NCBI RefSeq assembly: GCF_039539445.1
Contig: NZ_BAABDD010000009.1
Coordinates: 1-64,000 of the forward strand
Reading direction: 5' to 3'
Length of the DNA stretch: 64,000 bases
From: Salinactinospora qingdaonensis
Lineage (GTDB): Bacteria > Actinomycetota > Actinomycetes > Streptosporangiales > Streptosporangiaceae
Position numbers and translations under genes: made by a program. Of this stretch, positions 23,677-32,647 are shown piece after piece (positions within the stretch are counted from its first letter, which is position 1; each line of letters begins with the position of its first letter). A model generated the notes under the pieces. It worked only from the letters and a program-made list of their open reading frames with translations, made no database searches and was not told the DNA's origin.

Positions 23677-24222
23677 TCAGTCGGCCTGCCGGGTGAACTC
23701 GGCATCGATCTCGATCTTGATCTTGTCGCTGACAACGACGCCGCCGCCGTCCATCGGCATCTCGATGTCGACCCCGAAGTCCTTGCGGTTGATCTCGGTG
23801 ACGGCGTGGAAGCCGGCGCGCTCCATCCCCCAGGGGTCGGTGGTGGCGCCGTTGAACTCCACGGTCAGTTCCACCGGCCGGGTGTGGCCCTTGATGGTCA
23901 GCTCTCCGGCCACGATGAACTCCTCGTCCTTTTGCGTGGCACCGGTGGCGGTGAAGGTGAACTCCGGGTGCGTGGCGACGTCGAAGAAGTCGGCCGAGCG
24001 CACGTGCTCGTCGCGCTGTTCGTTGTCGGTGTCGATCGAGGTCGCGTCGATCGAGGCGGTCAGCGAGGACTGGAGCGGATCTTGGGCGACCTGCAAAGTT
24101 GCGTCGAACTTGGTGAAACGCCCGCGCACGCGGCTGACCATCATGTGCCGCACGGAAAAGCCCACCACGGAGTGGGCCGGGTCGATCGTCCAAGTGCCGG
24201 GCGTGAGTTGCTGCTCGGTCAC
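23677..24222 (-). CDS. YceI-like lipocalin-fold protein
   Basis: The 181-residue protein opens TPGTWTIDPAHSVVGFSVRH and contains TGATQKDEEFIVAGELTIKGHTRPV, the YceI signatures of a beta-barrel that binds isoprenoid-type lipids in the structures known. It lacks a signal peptide, so it is cytoplasmic, as is usual in actinomycetes. The GTG at 24222 has AAGGAGG eight bases upstream. The longer frame to 24339 runs through the promoter. It is divergent from a MarR gene 130 bp away, which probably controls it. Confidence 0.93.
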   Translation of the reverse strand: MTEQQLTPGTWTIDPAHSVVGFSVRHMMVSRVRGRFTKFDATLQVAQDPLQSSLTASIDATSIDTDNEQRDEHVRSADFFDVATHPEFTFTATGATQKDEEFIVAGELTIKGHTRPVELTVEFNGATTDPWGMERAGFHAVTEINRKDFGVDIEMPMDGGGVVVSDKIKIEIDAEFTRQAD

Positions 24223-24255
24223 AGTTCCTCCTTGTGTTCGCTGCGTTGGAAGAGC

Positions 24256-24324
24256 ACCATCATGACGTATGATGGTTGAAAGATGCAATTTATCCTTGAA
24301 AGAATCTTTCTGGGAAGATATTAG
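24256..24324. promoter_or_regulatory. Divergent promoter region with MarR-type operators
   Basis: ACCATCAT (24256-24263) and ATGATGGT (24269-24276) form a perfect 8-bp dyad around GACGT. A second dyad, GAAAG-AAT-CTTTC, lies at 24298-24310, and TTGAAAGA is directly repeated at 24276-24283 and 24297-24304. For marR, TTGAAA (24297-24302) and TATTAG (24319-24324) are spaced by 16 bp. A MarR dimer on these sites would cover both promoters. Confidence 0.6.
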
Positions 24325-24351
24325 GGTGAGCTGCACCAACCTGCAAGTACG

Positions 24352-24837
24352 ATGATCCCCATGGACAGCGTGGACTCGGTCACCTGGCTAACAGACGACG
24401 AACAACGGATCTGGCGCAGCTATCTCAACGTCAACTCCATGCTTGCCGAGATACTCGACCGGGACCTTCAACGGCGCCACAGCCTCTCCCTCGTCGAGTA
24501 CGGCATCCTCGTACACCTCTCCGAAGCCGAAGGCGCCCGGATGCGCATGCGCAACCTCGCCGAGACCGTCATCGTTTCCAAGAGCCGGCTGTCCCACCAG
24601 ATCGCCCGCCTTGAGCGTGACGGCTACGTGCGCCGCGAGAACTGTCAGGAGGATCGCCGGGGCGCATGGGCCATCCTCACCGATCAGGGCGAGAAGGCAC
24701 TGCGCGAGAGCGCTCCCGATCACGTTGCCCTGGTCCGACAGCACCTGTTCGACCGGATCGGCCCCGAGCGGGTGCAACAGTTGGGAGAAATCATGGCCCA
24801 GTTGGAACTTGGGCTGCGCGAAGCCGAGCAGCGGTGA
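24352..24837 (+). CDS. MarR-family transcriptional regulator
   Basis: The 161-residue winged-helix protein has the MarR layout: dimerising N-terminal helix, LSLVEYGILVHLSEAEG, recognition helix VSKSRLSHQIARLERDGYVRR, wing ENCQEDRRGAWAILTDQG, and a C-terminal dimer helix. The divergent YceI gene and the dyads between them point to it as a local repressor. The ligand is unknown. An ATG at 24361 is also possible as start. Confidence 0.92.
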   Translation: MIPMDSVDSVTWLTDDEQRIWRSYLNVNSMLAEILDRDLQRRHSLSLVEYGILVHLSEAEGARMRMRNLAETVIVSKSRLSHQIARLERDGYVRRENCQEDRRGAWAILTDQGEKALRESAPDHVALVRQHLFDRIGPERVQQLGEIMAQLELGLREAEQR

Positions 24838-24895
24838 GACACGAGAGCCGGCCCACGGCAGGCCGCCACCGCGCCTGGGCCCACCACTGACCAAG

Positions 24896-24908
24896 TAGAG
24901 TCGCGGGC
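24896..24908 (+). promoter_or_regulatory. Leaderless -10 box of the sseB-like gene
   Basis: TAGAGT at 24896-24901 is followed by seven bases and the GTG at 24909. There is no Shine-Dalgarno. The spacing is identical to that of rpe. Confidence 0.55.
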
Positions 24909-25613
24909 GTGACCACTGGACCTACGATCAGCGGCGCACGCGGTTTCCGCGACGACGACGGCAGCGCTCCTCCCGAGGTACGCGACAGGCTCGACGCCTA
25001 TGCCCGAGGAGCCGCCAGCGACCGTCACGTGCTCGCGGCCCTGAGCGCCTCGCGGCTGCTCATCCCGGTCTCTCCCGTGGCCACCGACTCCCAGCCCACC
25101 GCCCACGACCTCGACCACGAGGGGCGCAGCGAGGTCGCCCTGCCCATCATGACCGGCCAGGACGGTCGCCGCGGGGTGCTCGCCTTCACCTCGGTGGAGA
25201 CCGCCCGCCGCTGGAACCAGGATGCCCGCCCCGTGCCCTTCACCACAGTCGACGCCTGCGGCGCCGCCGTCGAAGAGGGGGTCGACGCCCTCGTCGTCGA
25301 CGTCGCCGGCCCCGTCGTCTACCCCATCGAAGGGCGTTTCCTCACCAGCATCGCCGAACACGGCGCCCTGCCCGCACCCAAGGACGACCCTCAAGTGCTG
25401 GCCAAGATCTACCGGGTTACCCACACCGAGTTCGGTATCCAGCGGGTGCGACTGCACGAGTCCGAACGCGCCGACATCGGTATCCGGCTGGAGTTGCAGC
25501 GCCGCGACGACGAGTCGCTGCGCCGCGTCGCCGAGCGGCTCAGCGCCGAACTCAGTCAGTTGCTGCCCGGCGGCATCGAACTGAGCGCCGTCGTGCGCGC
25601 CCGGCGCGAGTGA
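24909..25613 (+). CDS. SseB-family protein
   Basis: The 234-residue protein contains the SseB N-terminal domain, with HVLAALSASRLLIPV, a metal-free alpha/beta fold, and GVLAFTSVETARRW. It ends with a C-terminal domain containing PEGxx-like RLELQRRDDESLRRVAERLS. In actinomycetes these proteins have no defined role; in enterobacteria the name refers to enhanced serine sensitivity. The start follows a leaderless promoter. The downstream prepilin peptidase has its own promoter of the same type. Confidence 0.85.
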   Translation: MTTGPTISGARGFRDDDGSAPPEVRDRLDAYARGAASDRHVLAALSASRLLIPVSPVATDSQPTAHDLDHEGRSEVALPIMTGQDGRRGVLAFTSVETARRWNQDARPVPFTTVDACGAAVEEGVDALVVDVAGPVVYPIEGRFLTSIAEHGALPAPKDDPQVLAKIYRVTHTEFGIQRVRLHESERADIGIRLELQRRDDESLRRVAERLSAELSQLLPGGIELSAVVRARRE

Positions 25614-25687
25614 CCCCGCCCCCGGCTGCGGGAGTGCGCCCGTTGTGCCGGCTTCGCCGCCGGCCCGCATCGCCGCGGCGCGGCCGT

Positions 25688-25699
25688 TAGAGTCCCCCC
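25688..25699 (+). promoter_or_regulatory. Leaderless -10 box of the prepilin peptidase gene
   Basis: TAGAGT at 25688-25693, then six bases, then the ATG at 25700, without a Shine-Dalgarno. Confidence 0.55.
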
Positions 25700-26494
25700 A
25701 TGCCCCTTCTGCCCGCCATCGGCACCGCCGCGATCCTGGCCTTGGTGGGACTGGCAGTGGGATCGCTGGCCGCGCGCGCGGTCACGCTGTTTCCCCCCGT
25801 CGATGCCACCACCACAGCGCCGCCTCCCACCTGCCCCCATTGCCGGTGTCACCTCCCCTGGCCGCGGGCCGTGCTCCTGCCCTGGTGGCTGCTGCGGTCG
25901 GGGCGCTGCCCCCACTGCGGCCATGCTCTGCCCCGGCCGGCCATCGTGGGCTGGGGCGCAGCCGTGGTCTTGGCTGTTGTGGGCCTCACCAGCGCCGAGC
26001 GAGGACCCGCCGATGTGGCGGCGCTGGCGTTCTTCGGTGTGTGGGCGACGCTGCTGGCCGTCATCGACGCCCGAACGCGGCGCCTGCCCAACCCCCTGGT
26101 GCTGCCCGCCTATCCGGTGGCCGTCGCAGTCGTGGCTCTGGCCGGCGCGCTCGCGCCCGACAGCACCCAGCGACTGTTCTCGGCCGCTGTGGGCATGGCC
26201 GGTCTCGCCGCGTTCTACTGGCTGCTGTGGTTTGTCAACCCCGCCGGCATGGGCTGGGGCGACGTCAAGCTCTCCGGGGTGGTCGGGCTGTACCTGGGCT
26301 GGTCTGGCCTGGGCTCGCTGCTGTCGGGCACCTTCGTGGCCTTCCTACTGTCGGCTTGCTGGGGGGTGATGCTCATCGCGCTGGGCCGAGCCACCCGCAA
26401 GACCCAGATCCCCTTCGGACCGTTCATGCTCGCCGGCGCCCTGGCGATCCTGCTGTTGGGCGACCCGCTGCCCTTACTGCTGGCCGGTTCGTGA
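25700..26494 (+). CDS. A24-family prepilin peptidase
   Basis: This membrane aspartyl protease cuts type IV prepilin-like leader peptides and may methylate the new N-terminus. The 264-residue protein has about seven helices. Two CPHC motifs (about residues 45 and 70) form the usual zinc-binding cytoplasmic loop of bifunctional PilD types. The catalytic aspartates lie in AVIDARTRRLPN (about 118) and GMGWGDVKL (about 189; GxGD family). No pilin or secretion gene lies nearby. In actinomycetes such a peptidase can serve Tad/Flp pili encoded elsewhere. Confidence 0.92.
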   Translation: MPLLPAIGTAAILALVGLAVGSLAARAVTLFPPVDATTTAPPPTCPHCRCHLPWPRAVLLPWWLLRSGRCPHCGHALPRPAIVGWGAAVVLAVVGLTSAERGPADVAALAFFGVWATLLAVIDARTRRLPNPLVLPAYPVAVAVVALAGALAPDSTQRLFSAAVGMAGLAAFYWLLWFVNPAGMGWGDVKLSGVVGLYLGWSGLGSLLSGTFVAFLLSACWGVMLIALGRATRKTQIPFGPFMLAGALAILLLGDPLPLLLAGS

Positions 26495-26658
26495 CGATCG
26501 CACCGCGTAATATTCCACCGGTACTACTCCGCCGGCCTTAGCTGGCCCTCACCAGGTCCGAGGACAGCGCTAACGGCTCTGGCCAGCAAGAAGTGGCGGT
26601 GTTCCCATTCCCGCCCCAGAGGTGCCGCCACTGTGCGATTCGTGAAAGGATCGGAGCC

Positions 26659-27837
26659 ATGTTGCGTTGGCTGACCGCTGGGGAATCTCATGGGCCGGCA
26701 CTCGTCGCGATCGTGGAGGGCCTTCCGGCCGGTGTGTCCGTCACCTCAGACGACATCGCCGCCGCGTTGCGCCGCCGCCGCGCCGGGTACGGCCGGGGCG
26801 CCCGGATGAAGTTCGAGCAGGACCACGTCACCATCATCGGCGGGATTCGCCACGGCCGCACCCTGGGCGGCCCCGTGGCGGTCCAAGTGGCCAACACCGA
26901 GTGGCCCAAGTGGGAGAAAGTGATGTCTCCCGACCCGGTGTCGGCCGAAGAATTGGAGGGCACGGCCCGCAACGCGCCGCTCACCCGCCCCCGCCCCGGT
27001 CACGCCGACCTCGTGGGCATGCAAAAGTACGGCTACGACGAAGCTCGGCCCATTCTGGAGCGCGCCAGCGCGCGCGAAACCGCCGCGCGGGTCGCCCTCG
27101 GGGAGGTCGCGCGCCGGTTCTGCCACCAGGTGCTCGGCGTGGACATCCTCAGCCACGTGGTGGCGATGGGCGAGATCAGCGTGCCCGAGGACACCCTGCC
27201 CGGTCCCGCTGACCTGGAGCGCATCGACGCCGACCCGCTGCGCTGCTATGACCCCGAAACCAGCGCACGCATGGTCGCCGAGGTCGACGACACCAAGAAA
27301 GCCGGCGACACCCTGGGAGGCGTCGTCGAGGTGCTCGCCTACGGCCTGCCCCCCGGGTTGGGCAGCCACGTCCACTGGGACCGCCGACTCGACGGCCGAC
27401 TGGCCGCAGCGCTGATGAGTATCCAGGCCATCAAGGGAGTCGAGGTCGGTGACGGTTTCCGCACCGCGGCCCGCCGCGGCTCGGTGGCCCACGACGAGAT
27501 CGAGCCCGGCCCCGACGGCATCCAGCGCCGCACCAACCGCGCCGGCGGCGTCGAAGGCGGCATGACTACCGGCGACCCGCTTCGGGTGCGCACGGCCATG
27601 AAGCCCATCGCCACCGTGCCGCGCGCCCTCGACACCGTCGACACCGCCAGCGGCGAACCCGCCCAAGCCCACCACCAGCGCAGCGACGTCACCGCCGTGC
27701 CCGCCTCAGGCGTGGTCGCTGAGGCCATGGTCGCCCTCGTGCTCGCCGAGGCCGCTCTTGAGAAGTTCGGCGGCGACTCAGTGCAGGAGGTCGCCCGTAA
27801 TCTCGACGGCTACCTGGCGTCACTTCCGCAGACCTGA
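26659..27837 (+). CDS. aroC: Chorismate synthase
   Basis: AroC makes chorismate from 5-enolpyruvylshikimate 3-phosphate, using reduced FMN as cofactor, and is the last shikimate step. The 392-residue protein shows MLRWLTAGESHGPALVAIVEG, the GRGARMKFEQD segment, RASARETAARVALGEV, GGVEGGMTTGDPLRVR and the C-terminal HHQRSDVTAVPA. I chose the ATG at 26659, with AAAGGA about nine bases upstream. The longer frame from 26593 adds residues foreign to the family. It begins the aroC-aroK-aroB operon. FMN is the product line of the rib operon upstream. Confidence 0.97.
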   Translation: MLRWLTAGESHGPALVAIVEGLPAGVSVTSDDIAAALRRRRAGYGRGARMKFEQDHVTIIGGIRHGRTLGGPVAVQVANTEWPKWEKVMSPDPVSAEELEGTARNAPLTRPRPGHADLVGMQKYGYDEARPILERASARETAARVALGEVARRFCHQVLGVDILSHVVAMGEISVPEDTLPGPADLERIDADPLRCYDPETSARMVAEVDDTKKAGDTLGGVVEVLAYGLPPGLGSHVHWDRRLDGRLAAALMSIQAIKGVEVGDGFRTAARRGSVAHDEIEPGPDGIQRRTNRAGGVEGGMTTGDPLRVRTAMKPIATVPRALDTVDTASGEPAQAHHQRSDVTAVPASGVVAEAMVALVLAEAALEKFGGDSVQEVARNLDGYLASLPQT

Positions 27838-27895
27838 GAGCCGGCCGACAGCGAAGCCGGCCGGCCCCATGCCAGCCAACGGCCTCAGAGCAAGG

Positions 27896-28429
27896 ATGGA
27901 AAAGTTGAGCTCACCGATCGCGGTCCTCATCGGTTCGCCCGGATCGGGCAAGTCCACCGTGGGGCGTGCCCTGGCCGACCGGCTCGGCGTACCCCTGGGC
28001 GACACCGACGCCGAGATCGAAACGCGCGCGGGCAAACCCATCAGCGAGATCTTCGTCGATGACGGCGAGGAGACCTTCCGCGCGATGGAGCGCGAGGTGG
28101 TCGCCACGGCCCTGACCTCGTGGTCGGGTGTCGTCGCGCTCGGCGGCGGCGCTGTCCTCGACCCCGACACTCAGGCCGACCTCGCCGACCACCACGTGGT
28201 CTATCTCCAGGTGGAGTTCGCCGACGCCGCCAAGCGCGTCGGGATCGACCAGGCGCGCCCGCTGCTGCTGGGCAACCCGCGCGCCAAGCTCAAGGCCCTG
28301 CTGGAACAGCGCCTGCCCGTCTACGAGCGGTTGGCCACCACCACAGTCTCCACCAGCTCCTACCACCCCGAGGAGGTCGTCGACGCTATCGTCGCCGAGC
28401 TGCCGCTGCGAGGGGAGAACCGGTCATGA
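27896..28429 (+). CDS. aroK: Shikimate kinase
   Basis: AroK phosphorylates shikimate at the 3-OH, using ATP. The 177-residue protein shows the P-loop VLIGSPGSGKSTVGRALA, the shikimate-binding DTDAEIE, the SEIFVDDGEETFRAMEREV helix, GGGAVLD and the LID arginine in ARPLLLGNPR. The TTG at 27905 may be the true start, because AAGGA lies eight bases before it whereas it would overlap the ATG at 27896. Its stop overlaps aroB in ATGA. Confidence 0.95.
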   Translation: MEKLSSPIAVLIGSPGSGKSTVGRALADRLGVPLGDTDAEIETRAGKPISEIFVDDGEETFRAMEREVVATALTSWSGVVALGGGAVLDPDTQADLADHHVVYLQVEFADAAKRVGIDQARPLLLGNPRAKLKALLEQRLPVYERLATTTVSTSSYHPEEVVDAIVAELPLRGENRS

Positions 28430-29529
28430 CGGCTACGCGCATCGGGGTCGGCGGCGCCAACGGCTACACCGTGGCCGTGGGCACGGGAGTGCTGGCGGAA
28501 CTGCCCGGGCTGGTCGGCTCCGCCGAGCGAGTCCAGCGGGTCGCGGTCATCCATCCGGCCGGTCTTGGCGAGATCGCCCGCCCGGTGGCAGCGGCCCTCA
28601 CGGCCGCCGGGCACGAGGTGCACCCGATGCCCATCCCCGACGGTGAGGCGGCCAAGGACGTGACCGTGGCCGCTGACCTGTGGTCCCGGTTGGGCCAGGC
28701 CGGGTTCACCCGCAGCGACGCCATCGTCGGCGTGGGAGGCGGCGCGGCCACCGACCTCGCCGGCTTTGTCGCCGCGACGTGGCTGCGCGGGGTCCGCGTG
28801 GTACTCGTCCCCACCACGTTGCTGGGGATGGTCGACGCCGCGGTCGGCGGCAAGACCGGCATCAACACCGGCGAGGGCAAGAACCTGGTGGGCTCGTTCC
28901 ACCCGCCCGCCGGTGTCGTGTGTGACCTGGCGACCCTGCCCACCTTGCCCAGCGCCGACTACATCGGCGGGCTCGCTGAGGTGGTCAAGGCCGGCTTCAT
29001 CGCCGACCCCACCATCCTCGACCTCATCGAGAGCGACCCCGAGGGCGCCACCCACCCCACGGGGCGCCACGCCCGAGAGCTCATCGAACGCGCCATCGCC
29101 GTCAAGGCCGAAGTGGTCTCGGAGGACCTGCGCGAAAGCGGACGCCGCGAGATCCTCAACTACGGGCACACGCTCGGTCACGCCATCGAGCGGGTCGAGA
29201 ACTACACCTTCCGGCACGGCTACGCGGTCTCGATCGGCATGGTCTTCGCCGCGGAGTTGGCGCGGCTGGACGGTCGTCTCGACGCGGCGGCGGTCGACCG
29301 CCATCGCGCGATCTTGTCCAGTGTCGGGCTGCCCGTCAGCTACCCGCCGGAGGCATGGGAGCAGTTGCGCACGATCATGCGAGTCGACAAGAAGGCGCGG
29401 GGCGCGACGCTGCGCTTCGTCCTGCTGGATGCTGTAGGCGTGCCCACGATCCGCACCGGGCCCGATGACACCTTGCTGGCCGCCGCCTACACTCACGTCA
29501 GTGGCGGTGAGCGGGCACAGGCGCGCTAG
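28426..29529 (+). CDS. aroB: 3-dehydroquinate synthase
   Basis: AroB converts DAHP to 3-dehydroquinate with NAD and a divalent metal. The 367-residue protein shows PDGEAAKDV, GGGAATDLAGFVAATWLRGV, GKTGINTGEGKNLVGSFH, the metal ligands in GLAEVVKAGF and LNYGHTLGHAIE, and HGYAVSIGM. GGGGAG lies just upstream of the ATG at 28426. Many actinomycetes have a peptidase gene (pepQ) between aroB and efp. Here only 237 bp separate them and it is absent. Confidence 0.97.
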   Translation: MTATRIGVGGANGYTVAVGTGVLAELPGLVGSAERVQRVAVIHPAGLGEIARPVAAALTAAGHEVHPMPIPDGEAAKDVTVAADLWSRLGQAGFTRSDAIVGVGGGAATDLAGFVAATWLRGVRVVLVPTTLLGMVDAAVGGKTGINTGEGKNLVGSFHPPAGVVCDLATLPTLPSADYIGGLAEVVKAGFIADPTILDLIESDPEGATHPTGRHARELIERAIAVKAEVVSEDLRESGRREILNYGHTLGHAIERVENYTFRHGYAVSIGMVFAAELARLDGRLDAAAVDRHRAILSSVGLPVSYPPEAWEQLRTIMRVDKKARGATLRFVLLDAVGVPTIRTGPDDTLLAAAYTHVSGGERAQAR

Positions 29530-29766
29530 CGGGTCGGATACGGCGCACGAGCCGGCTCGCAGTACCCACTAGACTCGTGCTACAAGGAACGGTTTCGGCT
29601 TGTGCGCCCGGTATTGGCTCCGGTGGCGCTGTCTCGCCGTGACCCCAGTCGAGAGCCGCTGGTACGCGCACCGTGCCGCCTACGGGGGCAATGGCCGCAG
29701 GCGCGTGGCTCTCGGGCGTTCCAACGACCATTCAGACCCTGCCGACTGCTGGGAGAGACGACCGAA

Positions 29767-30330
29767 GTGGCCACGACGAACGACCTCAAGAACGGCATGA
29801 CCCTGAAACTCGACGGCGGCGAGCTCTGGAACGTCGTGGAGTTCCAGCACGTCAAGCCCGGCAAGGGCGGTGCGTTCGTCCGCACCAAGCTCAAAAACAT
29901 CACCTCTGGCAAGGTCGTCGACAAGACCTTCAACGCCGGTATCAAGGTCGAGGTTGCCAACGTCGACCGCCGGGAGATGCAGTACCTCTACTCCGACGGC
30001 GAGTCGTTCATCTTCATGGACACCGAGACCTACGACCAGCTCAACGTCTCCAAAGACGTCGCTGGTAAGAACGCCGACTATCTGCTGGAAAGCATGACCG
30101 CCACGGTCGCCATCAACGAGGGCAACCCGCTCTACGTCGAGCTGCCCGCCGCCGTGGAGCTGGAGATCGCCGAGACCGACCCCGGCGTGCAGGGCGACCG
30201 TTCCACCGGCGGCACCAAGCCCGCCACATTGGAGACCGGTGCGGTGGTTCAGGTTCCCCTGTTCATCACCACGGGGGAGCGCATCAAGGTCGACACCCGC
30301 ACCGGCGAGTACCTCGGCCGCGTCAACTGA
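29767..30330 (+). CDS. efp: Elongation factor P
   Basis: EF-P relieves ribosome stalling at polyproline runs. The 187-residue protein has the N-terminal KOW-like domain, with the tip loop VKPGKGGAFV (Lys 33, the position modified in other bacteria), then two OB domains with TGERIKVDTRTGEYLGRV at the end. The GTG at 29767 has GGGAGAG about eight bases upstream. A TAGACT -10 candidate lies at 29570-29575, leaving a leader of about 185 nt with no evident structure. nusB follows after 43 bp. Confidence 0.96.
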   Translation: MATTNDLKNGMTLKLDGGELWNVVEFQHVKPGKGGAFVRTKLKNITSGKVVDKTFNAGIKVEVANVDRREMQYLYSDGESFIFMDTETYDQLNVSKDVAGKNADYLLESMTATVAINEGNPLYVELPAAVELEIAETDPGVQGDRSTGGTKPATLETGAVVQVPLFITTGERIKVDTRTGEYLGRVN

Positions 30331-30373
30331 TGCGACTACGTCCCTGCCCGGTGGCGTTTCAAGCAGGAGAGCG

Positions 30374-30787
30374 ATGAGTGGATCGCGGCACAAGGCCCGC
30401 ACCCGTGCGGTGGAAGTGCTCTACGAAGCCGAACTGCGCGGCGTGCCTGTCGCGGAGGTCATCCAGCGCAGACGGCTGCAACCTGAGCCTCCGATCAACG
30501 AGTTCACCGAGCGTTTGGCGGCGGCGGTCGACGAGCGGCGCGACCGTATCGACGCCTTGCTCGGCGAGTACGCCATCGGCTGGACGCTGGACCGAATGCC
30601 CGCCGTCGACCGCAACGTCTTGCGGATGGGCGTCTATGAGCTGCTGTGGGACAGCGACATCCCCGATGGGGTCGCCATTTCCGAGGCGGTCGCTGTTGTC
30701 AGGGAACTGTCGGCCGCTGAGTCGCCCGCCTTCGTCAACGGCCTACTTTCGCGGTTGATGGAGAACAAGCCCAAACTCGCGCTGTAG
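30374..30787 (+). CDS. nusB: Transcription antitermination factor NusB
   Basis: NusB binds boxA RNA together with NusE (S10) in rRNA antitermination complexes. The 137-residue all-helical protein shows the basic N-terminus SRHKARTRAVEVLYEAEL, the central WTLDRMPAVDRNVLRMGVYELL, and SEAVAVVRELSAAESPAFVNGLLSRL. AGGAGAG lies four bases upstream of the ATG. It is in one operon with efp and is followed by a methyltransferase 37 bp downstream. Confidence 0.96.
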   Translation: MSGSRHKARTRAVEVLYEAELRGVPVAEVIQRRRLQPEPPINEFTERLAAAVDERRDRIDALLGEYAIGWTLDRMPAVDRNVLRMGVYELLWDSDIPDGVAISEAVAVVRELSAAESPAFVNGLLSRLMENKPKLAL

Positions 30788-30824
30788 ACATCCGCCGTCA
30801 ACGCAAACCGAAGGGGAGTCGTTC

Positions 30825-31601
30825 GTGAGCGACAGAGCCGGTGCCGTGTCCCCCACGGGGCCGCAGCGGGCGCCGACCGCGGCCCGCACCGCCGTCGTGT
30901 GGGACGTGTTGCGAGGGGCGCTGGCCAGGTTCCACACCGGTGACGACGCCCCGCTGGAGATCGTCGACGCCGGCGGTGGCACGGGCGGTGCCGCCGTCCC
31001 CCTGGCCGAGCTGGGCCACGACGTCACGGTGGTCGAGCCCAACCCTGACTCCTTGGCTGCGCTGGAGCGGCGGGCGGCCGAGGCGGGGGTGCGGGTGCGC
31101 GCCCTCCAGGGGGAGTCCCGTGACCTGCCCCAGTTGCTGCCGGAGTGCCAGGCCCATCTGGTACTGATGCACAACGTCTTGGAGTACGTCGACGACCCCC
31201 TCGACGCGCTCACCGACGCTATGGCCATCACGCGACCCGGCGGAGTAATCAGCCTGTTGGCCACCAACGTCGTGGCCACCGTGCTCCACCGTGCGCTCGC
31301 CGGCCATCTCGACGAGGCGCGTGCCCTGCTGGCCGCCCCCCAAGGCCGGTGGGGAGAGCACGACCCCATGCCACGGCGCTTCACGGAGGCCCGGCTCGTC
31401 GAACTCGCCACGGAGGCCGGCTGTGTCCGGCCCGAGGTGCACGGGGTGCGCGTCTTCGCCGACCTGCTGCCGGGCCGGGTCTTCGACGGTGAGCCGCAGG
31501 CCAGCAGCCAGCTCCTCGACCTGGAGCGCGCCGCCGCCCAATCGCCGGAGCTGCGTGGTATCGCCACACAGCTCCACCTGCTGGTGGAGCGACCCGAATA
31601 G
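30825..31601 (+). CDS. SAM-dependent methyltransferase
   Basis: The 258-residue class I methyltransferase shows motif I EIVDAGGGTGGAAVPLAELGH, with VTVVEPNPDSL after strand 2, HNVLEYVDDP and TRPGGVISLLATN. It resembles SmtA/CmoM-type enzymes that methylate tRNA wobble uridines, but in actinomycetes the target is not established. The GTG at 30825 has AAGGGGAG eight bases upstream. It ends the efp-nusB gene string. Confidence 0.87.
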   Translation: MSDRAGAVSPTGPQRAPTAARTAVVWDVLRGALARFHTGDDAPLEIVDAGGGTGGAAVPLAELGHDVTVVEPNPDSLAALERRAAEAGVRVRALQGESRDLPQLLPECQAHLVLMHNVLEYVDDPLDALTDAMAITRPGGVISLLATNVVATVLHRALAGHLDEARALLAAPQGRWGEHDPMPRRFTEARLVELATEAGCVRPEVHGVRVFADLLPGRVFDGEPQASSQLLDLERAAAQSPELRGIATQLHLLVERPE

Positions 31602-32133
31602 CCGCCTTTCTCCTGGGCACGGCTGGTGCCTGGGTTCTGTTGTGCGGACGGCTGGGGTGTGGAGGCTGTGGGGGTGTTCCTCGTTCGCTCGTGCCTCGAT
31701 CGCTTCGCGATCTCGGCAGCCTGTCGGGCGAGGGCGGACACGCTCACCCGCTTCCACCCGCCGCCCCTTCCGAAAAACAACCTAGCGGCGGCGTGGACCG
31801 GCTCTGGATAGCCGTGTCCACGGAGAGAGAGGTCACCCCACTCTCACCTCGGCGACGTTAGCGAATCGTGACCGGAATGACGTATGATTCGTCTATCTTC
31901 GACGGGTTCCATCCCCCTCGACGAGGTGGCTTGACCCCGCCGTTGGGGGTATCTCCCGGCGACTTCGGTGCCCGCGGTACAGAGTGAGGATAGTGTGGCG
32001 TATGTAGGCCATCTCTACATCCAACTTTTCTTTTCACGAAGTGCTAAGGCGCCGTATTCTGGGCATACCACTGGCTATCACGTTGTCGTTCAGTACCCGT
32101 CGCCCCAACCGGGGACTGTCTTTGGGAGGCGTC
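31602..32133. other. Intergenic region upstream of the DUF3040 gene
   Basis: It contains the single copy of the dispersed repeat (31681-31721). From 31860 the DNA is AT-richer and probably holds the promoter, with a TAGTGT at 31991-31996 and a small dyad ATGTAG/CTACAT at 32002-32020. No gene or clear RNA is visible. Confidence 0.45.
31681..31721 (+). repeat. Single copy of the dispersed hairpin repeat (arm B type)
   Basis: It begins TCGTTCGCTCGTGCC and continues CTCGATCGC-TTC-GCGATCTCGGCAGCC. This is an arm of type B with hairpin loop TTC. No inverted partner could be found within several hundred bases on either side, unlike the other five loci. Confidence 0.85.
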
Positions 32134-32535
32134 GTGCCGCTCTCTGAACACGAGCAGCGTATGCTCGACCAGATCGAGCGGGCGCTGTATGCCGAGGACC
32201 CGAAGTTCGCCCACACCGTTCGGCAAACGAATCCTCAGGTTCATTACAAGCGCTGGATCGTTTACTCCTCGATCGGTTTCGTCCTGGGTGTGTGCCTTCT
32301 CATGGGGGGCGTCATCGTCCAGCAGCCGGCGATCGGTGCTATCGGGTTCCTCGTCATGTTGGCTTGCACCCTATGGGGGCTGTCCGGGTGGCGTCGTGCG
32401 TCGGGTACAGCGCCCGCCGACACCGCCGCTTCGCCGCAGTCCAAGTCCAAGGGGCGCAAGCGTAACCAGCAGCGGCCCGGCATGATGAATCGGTTCGAGG
32501 AGCGGTGGCGCCGCCGCCAGGAAGGCGAGCAGTAG
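32134..32535 (+). CDS. DUF3040 membrane protein
   Basis: The 133-residue protein opens PLSEHEQRMLDQIERALYAEDPKFAHTV, the DUF3040 signature. Two membrane helices follow (about 51-70 and 74-92), then a basic tail RKRNQQRPGMMNRFEERWRRR. Family members are actinobacterial and of unknown function, often just upstream of the dcw cluster as here. The GTG at 32134 has GGGAGG four bases upstream. The longer frame from 32041 is not supported. Confidence 0.9.
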   Translation: MPLSEHEQRMLDQIERALYAEDPKFAHTVRQTNPQVHYKRWIVYSSIGFVLGVCLLMGGVIVQQPAIGAIGFLVMLACTLWGLSGWRRASGTAPADTAASPQSKSKGRKRNQQRPGMMNRFEERWRRRQEGEQ

Positions 32536-32589
32536 CACCGTCCCCTCATGGCTGAGTGGCCGCTTCGGCAGCCGCAGCACCGGCCGTCG

Positions 32590-32640
32590 CGTTGATCGCC
32601 CGGCCCGACGTGGCGAACACGTCGGGCCGGGCGATCAACG
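32590..32640. terminator. Bidirectional terminator between the DUF3040 gene and tgpA
   Basis: Two perfect 22-base arms (32590-32611 and 32619-32640, beginning CGTTGATCGCCC) surround a 7-nt loop. TTTTCTTT follows on the plus strand. It lies between convergent genes and is the strongest terminator in the window. Confidence 0.92.
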
Positions 32641-32647
32641 TTTTCTT

